DNA of 64,000 bases from Temnothorax longispinosus (Eukaryota; Arthropoda; Insecta; Hymenoptera; Formicidae), in NCBI RefSeq assembly GCF_030848805.1, contig NC_092363.1, forward strand, positions 11,452,886-11,516,885, in the 5' to 3' direction. The notes under the pieces are model-generated. The model made no database searches. It had not been told where the DNA came from and worked only from the letters and a program-made list of their open reading frames with translations. Numbering within the stretch: position 1 is the first letter of the stretch; every line of letters begins with the position of its first letter. Both the position numbers and the translations under genes were made by a program. Shown here piece after piece: positions 1-11,810 of the stretch.

Positions 1-168
1 GTGAGGAGCTCACCATTATTGTTCATTTGTCCTAGCGCGTGGGCGCCCATGACATGCTCCAGCCCGCTATTGTTTTGGTCGACTTTGGCGTTAAAGTCAC
101 CCATGAGCACTACAATGTCGGACTTTCGAAGATCCCTTATGGTTGCGGTTAGCTGTTCGTAAAATACA
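1..168 (-). pseudogene. LINE endonuclease fragment (inverted)
   Basis: The minus strand reads in one frame through an APE-type endonuclease segment containing LMGDFNAKV, the catalytic GDFN box of LINE endonucleases. It runs off the window edge and loses similarity near 170. It lies opposite in orientation to the RT fragment that starts at 595, and a tandem repeat separates the two. It may be the inverted 5' part of the same insertion or a second copy. The family looks RTE-like. Confidence 0.7.
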
Positions 169-245
169 TTTTTAGATTTTTCGTACAAATGTTTTGTCGT
201 TACGCCTTATATTTTCGAAGATATTTGCTAAAAACTATAAAATCC

Positions 246-590
246 GTTATTTTCAAAGGGTTGTTTCAACCCCTAAACGTCGAGATACGCAGCTAAAAAA
301 GACACGTGTTTAATGTTTTTTTATGCTCTACAACATATCCAAAGCGCATCCAAATCGGTCGTTATTTTCAAGGGGTTGTTTCAACCCCTAAACGTCGAGA
401 TACGCAGCTAAAAAAAACACGTGTCTAATGTTTTTTGATGCTCTACAACATATTCAAAGCGCATCCAAATCGGTCGTTATTTTTAAGGGGTTGTTTCAAC
501 CCCTAAACGTCGAAATACGCTGCAAAAAAAAATACGTGTCTAATATTTTTTGATGCTCAACAACATATCCAAAACGCATCCAAATCGGGT
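246..590. repeat. Tandem repeat, 3 x 115 bp
   Basis: Three near-identical units start at 246, 361 and 476, each beginning gttatttt(c/t)aa and carrying the small palindrome ggggttgtttcaacccc. The period is exactly 115 bp. The array sits between the inverted endonuclease fragment and the RT fragment of the LINE. Confidence 0.9.
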
Positions 591-594
591 AGGG

Positions 595-2618
595 ACACTT
601 CCGACCGTTCCCTTGAAGAGCGTCATCGGCTTCAAAGAACTAAATAAAGCCGTGTGGCTAACGTCGGAAACATGGAACCTGATCAACCGGAGAAGGGAAT
701 AGAAACAACAAATACTCAATGCCAAAACATTAGACGAGAAAGTCAACGCTAGTAGGAGCTACATGCAGCTTAATAAGCAAGTAAAACGTAGCGCCAGAAA
801 TGACAAAAGAAAATGGGTGGAGAGCCTAGCAGACAAGGCGCAGATTGCTGCCGAGTCGAATAAACCTCGGGAATTATACACTATCACGCGAACACTAGCG
901 AATAAGAACAGCATTCGCAGCTATCCGGTAAGAAATTAAAACGGACAGCTTCTTACTACAGCTGCAGAGCAACTGGGTCGATGGAGTGAGCACTTTAAGG
1001 AACTACTGGAAATGCAGTCACAGAACAGCCCGACGAGACCTCCCCAATATAACGTCACAGACGAGAGGACGCTCCCCGGTTTGAGTGACGACCCTCCTAC
1101 CCTTGCGGAAATAAAGAAAGCCATCCGCAACTTGAAGAACAATAAAGCCGCTGGCGTCGACGGTATCCCGCCCGAGCTGCTTAAAGCCGATATAAATTTG
1201 ACGGCCAACTTGTATCAGCCAATCATAAAGGACATGTGGGAGAACGAGGAGCTGCCAGATGGCTGGGACACCGAATTAATAGTAAAACTGCCGAAGAAGA
1301 GTGACTTAAAGAACTGCGAGAATTGGCGTGGTATCACACTTCTGAATTGCTCGGCCAAAATACTGGCCCAAATCGTATACACGCGCATAGCGGAGGCGAT
1401 CAAACCGTCCTTACGTAAGGAGCAAGCTGGCTTTTGACCCAACAGATCATGTATTGATCATGCCAACACATCATGCCATCACACAACACGAATCATAATA
1501 GAGCAAAGCGTAGAATGGAATACCAAACTATATCTGGTATTCGTCGACTTCAAAAGAGCATTCGACAGTATTGATCACGAGGCCTTATGGAGAATACTAA
1601 AACTGAAGAGTGTGAATGAGAAGATGATTAAAATAATCAAACTATTGTACGTTAATGCCACCTGCAGGGTACTACACTATGGCTTACTGAGTAAAGATAT
1701 TCGCTTAAAGACAGGAGTCAAACAAGGATGCGTGCTCTCGCCACTGCTTTTTAACATAGTTCTGGACTATGTTTTAACAGAAGCAGACTTATCCGTGGGT
1801 GGAATAACATGGTACCTTCAGAACAGACGCCGTCTGGGTGACTTGGACTATGCCGACGACATCGTGATATTGACCCATACCTTTACTGACATGAAAAACA
1901 CTGCAACGGCTGATAGACAAGGCACTGTCAGTTGGCCTGGCAATTAATGTTTACAAGACCAAGGAGATGCGTATTGGTACAAATAATAAATCGGAACAAG
2001 CTCTATATACAAGGGGAGGAAATTGAGCGGGTAAAATCTTTCTGCTGTCTTGGCTGTACGGTAACCACGGAATGCGGTACAGAGAAAGATGTGTCATGTA
2101 AAATCAGGAAGGCTCAACAGGCTTTTGCCTTGCTAAAGAACATCTGGTCATCAAACCAACTTAACAGGAATACCAAATTGCGTATCTTCAACTCCAATGT
2201 CAAACCAGTACTGCTGTATGGATGCGAAACATGGCGTCTCACGAAAGGCATTGTCCACACATTACAGGTCTTCATAAACAAATGCTTACGCAGAATTTTG
2301 AAGATTTTCTGGCCCAACACCATAAGCAATGACCGACTATGGGATCTATGCGGGCAGGTCCCAATACAGCAAGAAATAAAGAAGCGTAAATGGATGTGGA
2401 TCGGCCACACACTCAGGAAAGCGCCACACGACATAACTAGGGGAGCATTGAAATGGAACCCGCAAGGTACGCAAAAGCGCGGACGCCCAAAAACAACCTG
2501 GAGGCGCACCGTTATCAAAAAAGCCGAAACGCAAGGAAAAACCTGGAATGAAGTGAAAGCACTGGCGGCAAATCGGGTCCGTTGGCGAAGCTTTGTGAAA
2601 GCCCTATGCTCCTCATAG
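595..2618 (+). pseudogene. LINE reverse transcriptase, RTE-like, broken
   Basis: The reading frame is split by stops and frameshifts into pieces (about 595-950, 1012-1437, 1612-1947, 1932-2618). The order of motifs is that of a LINE RT. The N-terminal finger contains KAAGVDGIPPELL (about 1147), then NWRGITLLN, QAGF, FVDFKRAFDSIDHE (about 1540), TGVKQGCVLSPLLFN (about 1712) and the catalytic YADD (about 1850). The C-terminal part, GHTLRKAP through KRGRPKTTWRR, is a signature of RTE-type and related LINEs. An in-frame TGA at about 1435 interrupts it right after QAGF. A TA microsatellite follows the end, as is common at the 3' ends of such LINEs. The copy is inactive. Confidence 0.85.
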
Positions 2619-2633
2619 GAGTTACAGGAACAC

Positions 2634-2635
<2 letters not shown>

Positions 2636-2679
<44 letters not shown>
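2636..2679. repeat. (TA)n microsatellite
   Basis: An uninterrupted TA run directly after the LINE RT stop, probably its 3' tail. Confidence 0.9.
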
Positions 2680-2683
<4 letters not shown>

Positions 2684-2689
2684 AAGGGA

Positions 2690-3060
2690 GTAGTGTGGTC
2701 TAATGGTAGAGCGCCAGACTCGTAATCTGTGGAACCGGGTTTGAGTCCATTAGAGCCATGTAGCATGGAATTAATTTTCCGAAAAAAAAGCTGCACTCTC
2801 TCACGCACAAGAAGACAGTTCCCGTGCGGAGAAAACTGGGCTCCGTCTTTCAGAAGAGACGTTAAGCAGTTGGTCCAGAATGATCCCCAAGGTTAGGGGT
2901 TGCGACGATAGGCTAGTTCCCTATCTCGCGTAAAAACCGAAAAAATTACTAAAAAACCTAGAAGTGAAAACTGGGCATCGGACAACGTCGAAGGACGTTC
3001 TAAAACTATGGGATGATTATCGCTGTTTCCCTTAAATAAGATAGCGATTCAATAAAAACA
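2690..3060 (+). repeat. tRNA-derived SINE-like unit (tRNA-Thr-like head)
   Basis: Positions 2690-2757 resemble a tRNA. There is an A-box-like tggtctaatgg, an anticodon arm with 7-base loop ctcgtaa (anticodon CGT, threonine) and a B-box-like ggtttgagtcc. The acceptor and T stems pair poorly, so it is not a functional tRNA gene. The following 300 bases contain gtctttcagaagagacgtt, a body of the kind seen in tRNA-derived SINEs. No transcript evidence is available. Confidence 0.5.
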
Positions 3061-3092
3061 TCAAAGAATTTCAAATAATTAAATATAAAATT

Positions 3093-3929
3093 ATGGTATG
3101 GTATGAATTTGAGGCAACCCACCTCAAAATAATTCAAAACGCCTCAGACGATGAGTTCACCGCTGAGAACGCGATTCGCAAGGAATTCGACACGATGCGC
3201 TTCGGAGTGATCGGGCGTTATGAGAAGATCGTGGGCGCCGACCGAGCGGCCGCCGCGGCCGCTCAGGCCCCGGTCCAAACGTCGTCTATCCGACTGCCCA
3301 AAATCTCACTTCCGGAATTCTCGAGAGATCTCGCGCTTTGGCCTTCGTTCATCGCGTTATTCAACGTTTCCATTCACGAGAACCGGAGTATCTCCTCCAT
3401 GGAGAAGTATCAGTATTTGGTGGCCTCATTGAAAGGGGAAGCGCTTAACGTCGTCAAGAACCTCCCCCTTTCCGCCAATAACTACGCGATAGCTTACGAC
3501 GCCTTAATTGCGCGATATCAGAACAGACGAGTTTTAACGGATTACCACGTGGATTTGATGCTGAACGCCAAGCCGTTAAAAACGTCACCCGCCCCTCTGC
3601 GTACGCTGTTGGACACATTTACCGAGAATACGCGGGCATTGAACCTGTTAGAGTTTCCCACGGACTCTTGGGACTACCTACTACTCAAATTCCTGCTAGA
3701 AAAACTACCTCGTTCGCTTCGCGAGAAATTTGAATCCGAACACCGGGCAGAGGAAATACCAAAGTATGCGCAACTTACAAAGTTCCTCTCAGATCACTGC
3801 CGGGTCCTCGCGTCCGTGTCGGGCCCCTCGAACATGTTGCTCAAATCGCAGTCGTCTTCGCCGAAAAATTCCGCGTCGGCTTCGTCGCTTGCAACTCGAA
3901 CCGCCGAGTGTCCGGTGTGCAAGGAATAA
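3093..3929 (+). pseudogene. gag: BEL/Pao Gag, N-terminal part
   Basis: A reading frame of 278 codons matches the BEL/Pao Gag region (DUF1759-like), with the segment RLPKISLPEFSRD followed by WPSFIALFNVSIHEN, SMEKYQYLVASLKGEAL and TDSWDYLLLKFLLEKLP. Gag packages the element RNA into particles. The frame ends in AECPVCKE, the first half of a cysteine motif. The true continuation lies in a different frame that overlaps from 3908, so one frameshift separates this part from the zinc-knuckle region. Confidence 0.85.
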
Positions 3930-4795
3930 CATCTCTTTTCAAGTGCCCTCAATTCCTGAAATTGTCTCCGGGGGAAAGGTACTCAACGGCGAAAACTGCG
4001 AATTTATGCTTTAACTGCCTTCGCGCGGGTCATGGCATTAACAATTGCACATCGACGAAGACGTGTCGGTCGTGCCAAGCCAAGCATCATACGTTGTTGC
4101 ACTTCGAACGGAATTCGGGTTCAGCGAGTATCCTCGCGGATACCGGAGCCTCCTCCGAATCGGCAGTCGATAAGAGTTCGTCGCCGCAAAATAATGAGCC
4201 CCTCGTCACCATGACTAGCATTGCGAAATCGAGTTCGACTGTATTACTGTCAACGGTGCAGGCCGAAGCTCTCGACGTCTACGGGAATCCCTTCCCTGTT
4301 CGCATTCTTTTAGATAGTGCTAGTCAACTGAACTTTATTTCGGAAAACTGCATGCAAAAGGGTGGTTTCGGACAAACCAAGTGTCGTACTATAATTTTAG
4401 CGGTGAATGATACTAAGACAGCGGCCACCCGGGGTAACACCTCAGTCGTGATTCAAGCACAGGGCAACACGCGCATTCCAATAGAGGATACGGTTCTTCC
4501 ACGCATCTCCGCCCAGTTACCTGGTAGTCAGGTTGAACCCAGGGCGTGGAAACATCTACAGAGATTAAAGCTTGCTGATCCGCAGTATCACCGACCTGGT
4601 CCCGTCGACATCTTAATCGGCGCAGATATCTTTGCTTCGTTGATTCGGGACGGTCGTCGTGTAGGGAGGAAAGGTGAACCAGACGCCTTTAATTCTATTT
4701 TTGGCTGGCTGGGTTCTGGTTGGCTCAGTGTCGACGCAAGCATCTCAGCCTACACATTTGTTTCTAACTCTCGATTCTCTAGATGCATCTCTTAG
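3908..4795 (+). pseudogene. BEL/Pao Gag zinc knuckles and protease
   Basis: The frame begins in the overlap with the upstream gag. It contains the CCHC-type motif CFNCLRAGHGINNC followed by CRSCQAKHHTLLH (about 4010-4105), which binds element RNA. An aspartic-protease-like domain follows, VRILLDSASQLNFIS (about 4299), in which the usual DTG is DSA, then the PGPVDILIGAD motif (about 4599) typical of Pao proteases. It ends at a stop at 4793. The coding continues in another frame toward the RT, so the copy is dead. Confidence 0.85.
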
Positions 4796-4896
4796 TCGAT
4801 TTTGGCAATTAGACGAGATCCCTACAGCTCCGCCGTATTCACAGAAAGATAGACGTTGGGCGGACCACGCGTCGCGATGTATCTGGTCGCTTTGTA

Positions 4897-5736
4897 GTGT
4901 CGTATCCTTTCACAAAGGATAAACCTTGTTTTGTTGGCACGCATCAAGTAGCTTTGAACCGATTTCGCGCACTTGAGCGTCGCTTCAAATTAGACCCAGA
5001 ATTTAAAATGAATTATAGTAAGTTTATGCAGGATTATTTGGATAATGGCTATATGAGATTGATTAAGCAGCCGTTCCCAGTAAACGGACCTGTCTTCTAC
5101 CTACCCCATCATGGGGTATTCAAATCAGATAGCACAACTACGAAATTACATGTCGTGTTTGACGCATCAGCTAAGGATCTGAACGGCGTCTCGCTGAATC
5201 AAGTGCTGCGATCCGGTCCTAAGCTAAAATCAGATATAGTTGAGATATTATTGAAATTCCGGATCGGCCTCGTGGTGCTCACCGCGGACGTCAAGCAGAT
5301 GTTCCTTAAAATCTTGGTCGAACTCGGTTAGTGTGACTACCAGCGAATCTTGTGGCGTTTCTCAGAACACGACCCGATCTTGGACTACCTTTTGTTGACC
5401 GTCATCTTCGGATTGACATGCTCTCCGTTCCTAGCGATTGCTTGCTTGTTGAAGTTAGCGGCTGAAGACAAAATAAGTTACCTGTTGGCCGCGGCTGTCC
5501 TAGAGGAAAGTGTTTATGTCGACGATGTGGTGGCGAGCGTTGAATCAGAAGAGAAAGCCCGCGAGCTTCAGCGGCAGCTACAAGCCTTACTTAAAACTGC
5601 CGGCTTTGAACTCAGAAAGTGGGCCAGTAGCCATCCGTCGGTCTTAGCCAATCTTGATCTGGAACTCCGTAGCCAGTCGTTACTGTCCTTTGAATCACCG
5701 GAGGATCAGTTTTTCAAGGTACTCGGACTTCGTTGA
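4897..5736 (+). pseudogene. BEL/Pao reverse transcriptase, broken
   Basis: Two reading frames (4897-5331 and 5350-5736) cover one RT domain. The first has YLPHHGVFK and LHVVFDASAKDLNGVSLN (about 5100-5200), a hallmark of BEL RTs, and TADVKQMF (about 5283). The second has the catalytic YVDDVVAS (about 5514) and RKWASSHP. A TAG at 5329 separates the two frames. The product would copy element RNA into DNA; this copy cannot make a full protein. Confidence 0.9.
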
Positions 5737-5775
5737 TATCCTCAAACGGACAGCTTTGGCTTTCAGGTCAACCCG

Positions 5776-6926
5776 TTGGACAGAGACTGCACCAAACGCA
5801 CCATTCTCTCTGAACTAGCTTGCATCTTTGATCCATTGGGGTTCTTAACACCGCTTACGTTCGCAGCCAAGCGACTGATCCAGCGACTCTGGATCCTTAA
5901 ACTGGAGTGGGATGACAGGCCTCCTCTGAAGATATGTTCTAGACGGGAAAGATACAAGTCGGAGCTCTCCGCGTTAGCCTCCATTCGCATACCTCGCACT
6001 ATCGCGGTAGATAACGTAGTCAGGCGAGAGATTCACGGATTTTGTGACGCGAGTGAGCAGGGCTACGGAGCCATTGTGTACATTAGAATCGTCGCCGAGA
6101 GTGGTGTAGTGATCCGTATGCTCATCACCAAATCAAAGGTGGCCCCCATCAAGGCCATCACATTACCGAGACTCGAGCTTTCCGCGGCTGTTCTGCTGTC
6201 AGATTTGTTAGAATATGTCGGGAAAATTCTCCGACCTAAAGTTGCCATCGACGACACATACGCTTGGTCGGATTCTGAGGTTATCCTCGCGTGGATACGC
6301 TCGGCTCCGCACCGTTGGAAGACGTTCATGCGCAATCGCGTCGCACGCATCCAGTCCAACACAGACATCTCTTGCTGGAAACATGTTGATACCAAATCTA
6401 ACCCCGCGGATTGTTCAAGGGGCTTGTTTCCCCAGGAACTAGTCGAACACCCGCTGTGGTGGACCGGCCCTGCGTGGCTCGTCGAATTCGAACCCACTCA
6501 AGAAACGACATTGGAAGTTGAGGATCTTCCCGAGGAGGAAGAAAATTCTCGCGCGTTCGTCTCCATGAATCCTGCCGATGGCGTAAATTCTATTACGGTT
6601 GTCGATTCGCTTCTTGACCGCTTTTCGTCGTTAGACAAACTCATTAAAGTGTTCGCATATTGTCTCCGATTCGTTAATAGAACTAGACCAAACACGTTCA
6701 TTCTCGCCGTGGATCAAATCGAATTCGACTTTATTATATTTCGTCAAATTCGTTTAATCGCGTTGTTTTGCAGAGGATATTAGTAGATTAAGACGCAATC
6801 AGAGTTGCTCCAAACCTCTGCGAAAGCTCGCCCCTTTCTTGGACGTTTGCGGAGTCCTCAGGGTGGGCGGCAGACTGACTCATTCCGCCATCTCATACGA
6901 AGCTAAGCACCCAGAGTTGCTGCGTA
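5776..6926 (+). pseudogene. BEL/Pao RNase H and start of integrase
   Basis: The frame starts with CTKRTILSELACIFDPLGFL, the RT/RNase H connection of BEL elements. It continues through IHGFCDASEQGYGAIVYIR (RNase H, about 6032) and YAWSDSEVILAWI. The frame ends at 6783. The next frame, up to 6926, reads CGVLRVGGRLTHS, which is the zinc-binding N-terminus of integrase. The integrase core is missing because an LTR starts at 6927. Confidence 0.85.
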
Positions 6927-7498
6927 TGTTCGGCGTATCGCCTTGTATATAGTTGTAAATAAGCGTTATAAAATTGTCACTAGTTTAGTTATTGTTTCTT
7001 TGTAATTTTGCGTGAAACGTCGGCAAATCGCGAGCAGTAGAATTATGCGACTCACCTATCGGTGCTGCCATCGCTCATCCGCCGACAGCATCTGCTCCCC
7101 CCAAAAAGGGAGCAACTACTCGCCCGTGGCACATTGCAGGACCGCGGAGAGGATTCACATTGATAGTCCAGCTGTCCTACGGCACACACACATTTTTGGC
7201 CAGCCGTCTTACGGCACGCATACGAAGGGATCTTGAGGAGCGCCGGCCGCATGATCACGACTTCTCGCCTACGCTCGCTACTGCTTTTGCTCTCGCTTGC
7301 TTGCACGTGCCTGCCTTGCTTTACGTTTTGCATGCGCAATCAGACGAGGACACCTGAGCGGCCACGAGGCTTGGACAGGACGAAGCCCGGCGGAGCCAAG
7401 GCGACCGGCGCATCCCGGTGAGTCGCTTATCGCTTTCCGACTGATTTGCTGCATACGCATCTTGCATTTGTTTATCATTAGTCGTGAGGGGATTTTAA
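6927..7498 (+). mobile_element. BEL-type LTR inserted in the BEL pol
   Basis: A TGTT start lies exactly where the upstream integrase homology stops. Near 7512 the sequence ctggtccttcgagc appears. The same ggtccttcgagc follows the 5' LTR of the BEL at 62,092-62,676, so this is an LTR-to-leader junction. The 3' boundary (near 7498) is estimated. The rest of this second BEL is absent after about 7560. Confidence 0.55.
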
Positions 7499-7559
7499 CT
7501 ACCCCCCTCTGGTCCTTCGAGCAAACGCGCTAATTTCGCAAATCTCGCCTCCGGGGCGA

Positions 7560-9600
7560 AACAATCCCCGTTCAGCTCTAAAAAGTAATTAAATGTTAAA
7601 ACATCATATAGGTAATTAAAGGTAAACAAAATTTATCATATCAACGAAGTAAAGTGATACAAGCATGCATTTTGATTGAAATAGTGCGCGAAATATGAAA
7701 TATACATATAATTGATACATATAATTGTAACATTGATATTGCTAGGTGCAAAAACTAAGAAGTGATATGGTATGGACATCGTTTTGCGCGAAAAATTAAA
7801 ACCTACATGGAAAAATACAATGATAGATCTTGTTTCTCACTGCAAACCAATGTGGAATGGACTTACGTTTCCAATTAATCCAAGTAATATCCAAGTAAAC
7901 TGTAATTCAAATACTTTTTAAACTACAGAAGATGGATCACGGAGTGGCTCCCCGATCACATATTTTAAGATTTATATTAAAAGGCAGGATCAATCGCACT
8001 GTACTTATTGCAATGCGTAGCGAATTACAATGCACGGCCAACCGTAATGCGTGATCAATCGCAACGATGCTCATTTGCAACGTGTTCATTTGTGGGCAAT
8101 TGCAACGTGGTCAATCAGGAATCTGGCAATTACAACATAGTCAAACGGGATCCTTCAAATAAAAATATCAATACAATATTCTTAAATGGATATCTATTGA
8201 TTTTTGTTTTATTTAGGTATATAACTAACAATAAAACCTCAGAAGTATTTTGAACAAAAACGATGTTTTTGAACATTTTGAGACACACGATAAGATTAGT
8301 AGACATAGTAATACAAGTAAAAACATTTTGAGGAGGGGGAGAGAGAGAGAGATTAATATACAAATACCTTTTAGATATTCTTAGACTACTTAGGCATTCT
8401 AAAAATTTTTATAACTATAAATAAAAAAACTATAACAACAAACTGTCCTCGGTAAAATGCATACTCCCTCGTTCGGTTGGCAGCAGTCGGGAGTAAAAAT
8501 TAATTTCCTCATTAATCCATAGGAATGTACATATGTTCCTTTCCCTCACCTCTTTTACTTTCTCTGTTTTTTACATTATTCCATTTTTCTCGCCATAACC
8601 GAAAACGAAAAACGGAAAACATCCATAAAGAATGTCTTTCAACGTTTAATATATTTTTCAATTACACAAGTTTATGATATAAATAAAACGTTATCAAATG
8701 GTACGATTTCTTCATCAATAAACACAGTAGTGTTTTTCGTCAAGTAAATGCGGAGCATGACGCGTATCTATACGTATCTATACGTGAGCCAATTGCGAGT
8801 ACCTAGGTTATTGGATCTTAGAAACAGCTGGACCGATTGAATTCTCACAATACTTAATCGATAGCTTGTGTTTGATTTGAATTTTAAAAATATCCTTATT
8901 TTTCTCTACATGCTCTAGGAGCAAAGGTATTACGATATAAAGTTTATATGTTGAAATATCAATTTAAAAACGTCATTGTCATCGTTGTTATACCTTTTTC
9001 TGTCCTTTTCTATCATATAGTATAATATACGTCTGTATGTCTTGTCTTGTATCTTATCTTTTTTTGAAAATTCTGTACAGTTATAGCGTTTTTTACTTGG
9101 AAAACTAGTGCAGCACCAGCGCTGTACTAGGTTTCAATGAAAACTGCGATAGTGCAATAATAGTGCAAGTTTAGTGTGGTTCAGTGAAACATCATATTGC
9201 ACTAATAACATATCTATTTTATAACGTAATCTGAATAGTAAAAATACATGTAACTATACATGTAACTATACAAAAATACATGTAACTATACAAATATAAA
9301 TTGCTTATTTTAAAATAATATTCTGATTTATTTCTTTAGTTTCTAAAAATTTCAAGATTTTTACATGTTAAAATGTTAAAGTCATTGCGCAGCTATTATT
9401 AGACACGTCAAAACTAAAAACAATATCGTTTTTATGAGTTTGGGGGGAATACTATAATATCATCTTAACGTAATATCATATCTTAAAGTACAAAAACAAC
9501 TCAATTTCAACTTGCACTAGTATTCCACCGTCTCTAAAGAATACTTAATTATAGTGTTTTGGAAAGCTCTCGACATAAGCTATAAGAATATGCAATACAA
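7560..9600. other. AT-rich non-coding stretch
   Basis: I see no coding region, RNA gene or complete repeat. There are short AT-rich runs, some short direct repeats around caattgcaacgtggtcaat (8000-8150) and a small palindromic motif tagtgcagcaccagcgctgtacta near 9107. Confidence 0.6.
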
Positions 9601-9785
9601 AATAGGGGGTTCCATTTAAGAAACTGAAGGTGTCCTTGACCTGTCCTTAACGATGCCACCCAAGGTCAAATCAATGACACCATCTTATGTTCCCCTCAAA
9701 ACCATACAATTTTTGTCTGGAACGTTTTTCTCTAAAATGCTTAGTTTTTGAAAGAAAAGGAGTGGGCGGGTGGTCTCAGACACCC

Positions 9786-9826
<41 letters not shown>

Positions 9827-9846
9827 CTTAGTATATATATTATATA

Positions 9847-9885
<39 letters not shown>
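9600..9885. repeat. MITE remnant followed by TA microsatellites
   Basis: Positions about 9600-9787 end in gtggtctcagacacccggta, the terminus type of insect cAGGGTG/cCGGGTG MITEs. TA runs occupy about 9788-9825 and 9838-9884. Confidence 0.5.
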
Positions 9886-9888
<3 letters not shown>

Positions 9889-9920
9889 AAAAACTAAATA
9901 TATATTTTATATAATATATA

Positions 9921-10134
9921 CAGGGTGAATTTTAATGGATGTCCCATCCTTTTACCATCAATACTTCATCGAGCATCCTTTTTTTGATAAAGAGCACTTC
10001 ACTTATATAGAATAATTGTTAAACTTTACGTCTTCGTTACAAAATGGAAAATTTTTTTATATATATAGAAAAAAAATTGAGACAAATTGGCAGATGACAA
10101 TTGTGAATGGGACATCCATTAAAATTCACCCTGT
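9921..10134. mobile_element. MITE with 27-bp perfect TIRs
   Basis: The left end cagggtgaattttaatgg and the right end are perfect inverted complements over 27 bp (9921-9947 and 10108-10134). TATA flanks both sides, as expected for a TA-duplicating Tc1/mariner-type MITE. It has no coding capacity. Confidence 0.8.
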
Positions 10135-10137
10135 ATA

Positions 10138-10440
10138 TACAGGGTGTGTCAATTTGAAAACTTTTAGTCGGAATATCTCGGTAACTAGTAAAGATACCAA
10201 AACACGGTTTGGAGAGAATATAGGGTAGCAAGGGGGACAGACTTTGATTTAAAAAAATTTGACCTTGAGTGGAGGCGTCATAGTCAAATAAAGGTCAATT
10301 AATTTTTTTTAAATTTTTTACAAACATATAATTTTTTAAACATCTACGTTTGTAACCTTTCTCATTAGGAGCTCAACGCGCTATGATCCAAAATCTTCGA
10401 AGGTCAAATGACCAAATGCAGGCTCACAGTATTATTGTCT
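10138..10440. repeat. Second cagggtg-type MITE fragment
   Basis: A new cagggtgtgtcaatttgaaa terminus starts right after the preceding MITE. The matching other end was not found before the large palindrome. Confidence 0.4.
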
Positions 10441-10506
10441 TTGTACATGTTACGAGACATCTTTTGCAGCTGCAGCTTCTCTACTAAATCGAAACTAAAT
10501 CGAAAT

Positions 10507-10869
10507 CTGTTCTCGCGCTCAAGATCTTCGTTCGATTCTCTCGCATCAAGATCTCCATTCGGTACTCGCGTCTCAAGATTTCCGCTTCAAGATATCCGTT
10601 TCATTGCGTGCGTTAATTTCTAATCTGGTTGCTCCAATCGACGTTCATTCCGTCACGCTCCGCCCTCGTGCCCGATTATTTACGTGCACGGGTCTCTGGT
10701 CCGTCGAAGCAATCATATTAAAATCAGCGTCCTTGTGCACATAGAACTATGTAAATCGAGAATATACTGACATTAAATTATAACTCGCGAGTGCTTTATT
10801 AGAGTGTCCCGGTGAACCGTCGACCCTTCTGACAAGGGTGTCCCAGACATCTTCATACAATCCTCAACA
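10507..10869 (+). mobile_element. LTR 3' portion in left palindrome arm
   Basis: This is the mirror copy of the inner end of the LTR at 17,955-18,727. The palindrome breakpoint at 10,507 cuts it, so only the terminal 363 bp, ending caatcctcaaca, are present. Confidence 0.6.
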
Positions 10870-11450
10870 CATTCTTTAATCTACATAATTATGTATCGCA
10901 AATACTTTTGTTGTGTCCTAGTAGAGAACTGAAGAGGCCCGAGGTGAAAGAAAGGAACGTGTGAATGTATCTGAACTATATAATTCCACTCGTGTCTTTC
11001 TCGGTACACACTCGGATAACGAATCCGTTATGAGAAGGACCGTCTCACAGTGGGGCAATAGTAACTTTTTTTGTTCATTTCAACCTGGAGGGCGCAAAAA
11101 TGGACCAATCATGACGAATTTTTTTTTAAAATGCAGCTAATTGAATTTTCCACAAAATGCTCTGGCTGGATTTTTGAAAAAAATGTTGTATTTTGTTTAT
11201 TTACAATTGCGTGCAAAAAATCGAAATCCTTCAGTTAAGTCTTCGATCCTTCTGAGTAATGACATCATATTTCTATGCAAATCAATATATTAAGGTTATG
11301 TGATTGATTGAACACGGAAATGCCTCAAATTTTACGAAATTTAAAATTCAAAATGGCGGATTCAATATGATGATCGCTGATTTCAGAGAAAAATTCGATT
11401 TTTCGGTGGAAAATTGAAATTAATAGTTTTTCTAGGTCAATGAGAGAGAC

Positions 11451-11483
<33 letters not shown>

Positions 11484-11810
11484 TCATGAATTTGCCATAA
11501 GATTTATAAGATTCAAGATGGCGGATACAATATGGCGGATGGTTTTTACGAAAAACAATACAATAGTTGCGTTAAAAATTGTTATCAATGGGGTTTTTTT
11601 ATATAGAGGTCGCTGATTATTTATTTTTTATATTTTTTATTTTTTATTTTATATATTTTAATTTTTAAAATTTTTTATTTGTTACTAACGTAAATTGTTA
11701 CGTTGAAAATTATTATCATAATTTTGATGGATGAATGGATGGATGTATGGATAGATGGATGGGATGGGTGATTTTCAGTTATTCTTATTATTTTATTCTC
11801 ATATAATTTA

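Larger units (their letters stand above)
3093..6926 (+). mobile_element. BEL/Pao retrotransposon, truncated at both ends
   Basis: Gag, zinc knuckles, protease, reverse transcriptase, RNase H and the beginning of integrase follow in BEL/Pao order on one strand. The 5' LTR is absent: the SINE-like unit abuts the gag. The 3' side stops abruptly in the integrase N-terminus at 6926, where an LTR starting TGTT begins. The frame is broken at about 3905, 4795, 5331, 5736 and 6772. Confidence 0.9.

Noticed and set aside
246..590. A CRISPR array
   Set aside because: The whole 115-bp unit repeats without unique spacers, and the genome is eukaryotic.
2690..2757. A functional tRNA-Thr gene
   Set aside because: Acceptor and T stems do not pair well and a SINE-like body follows.
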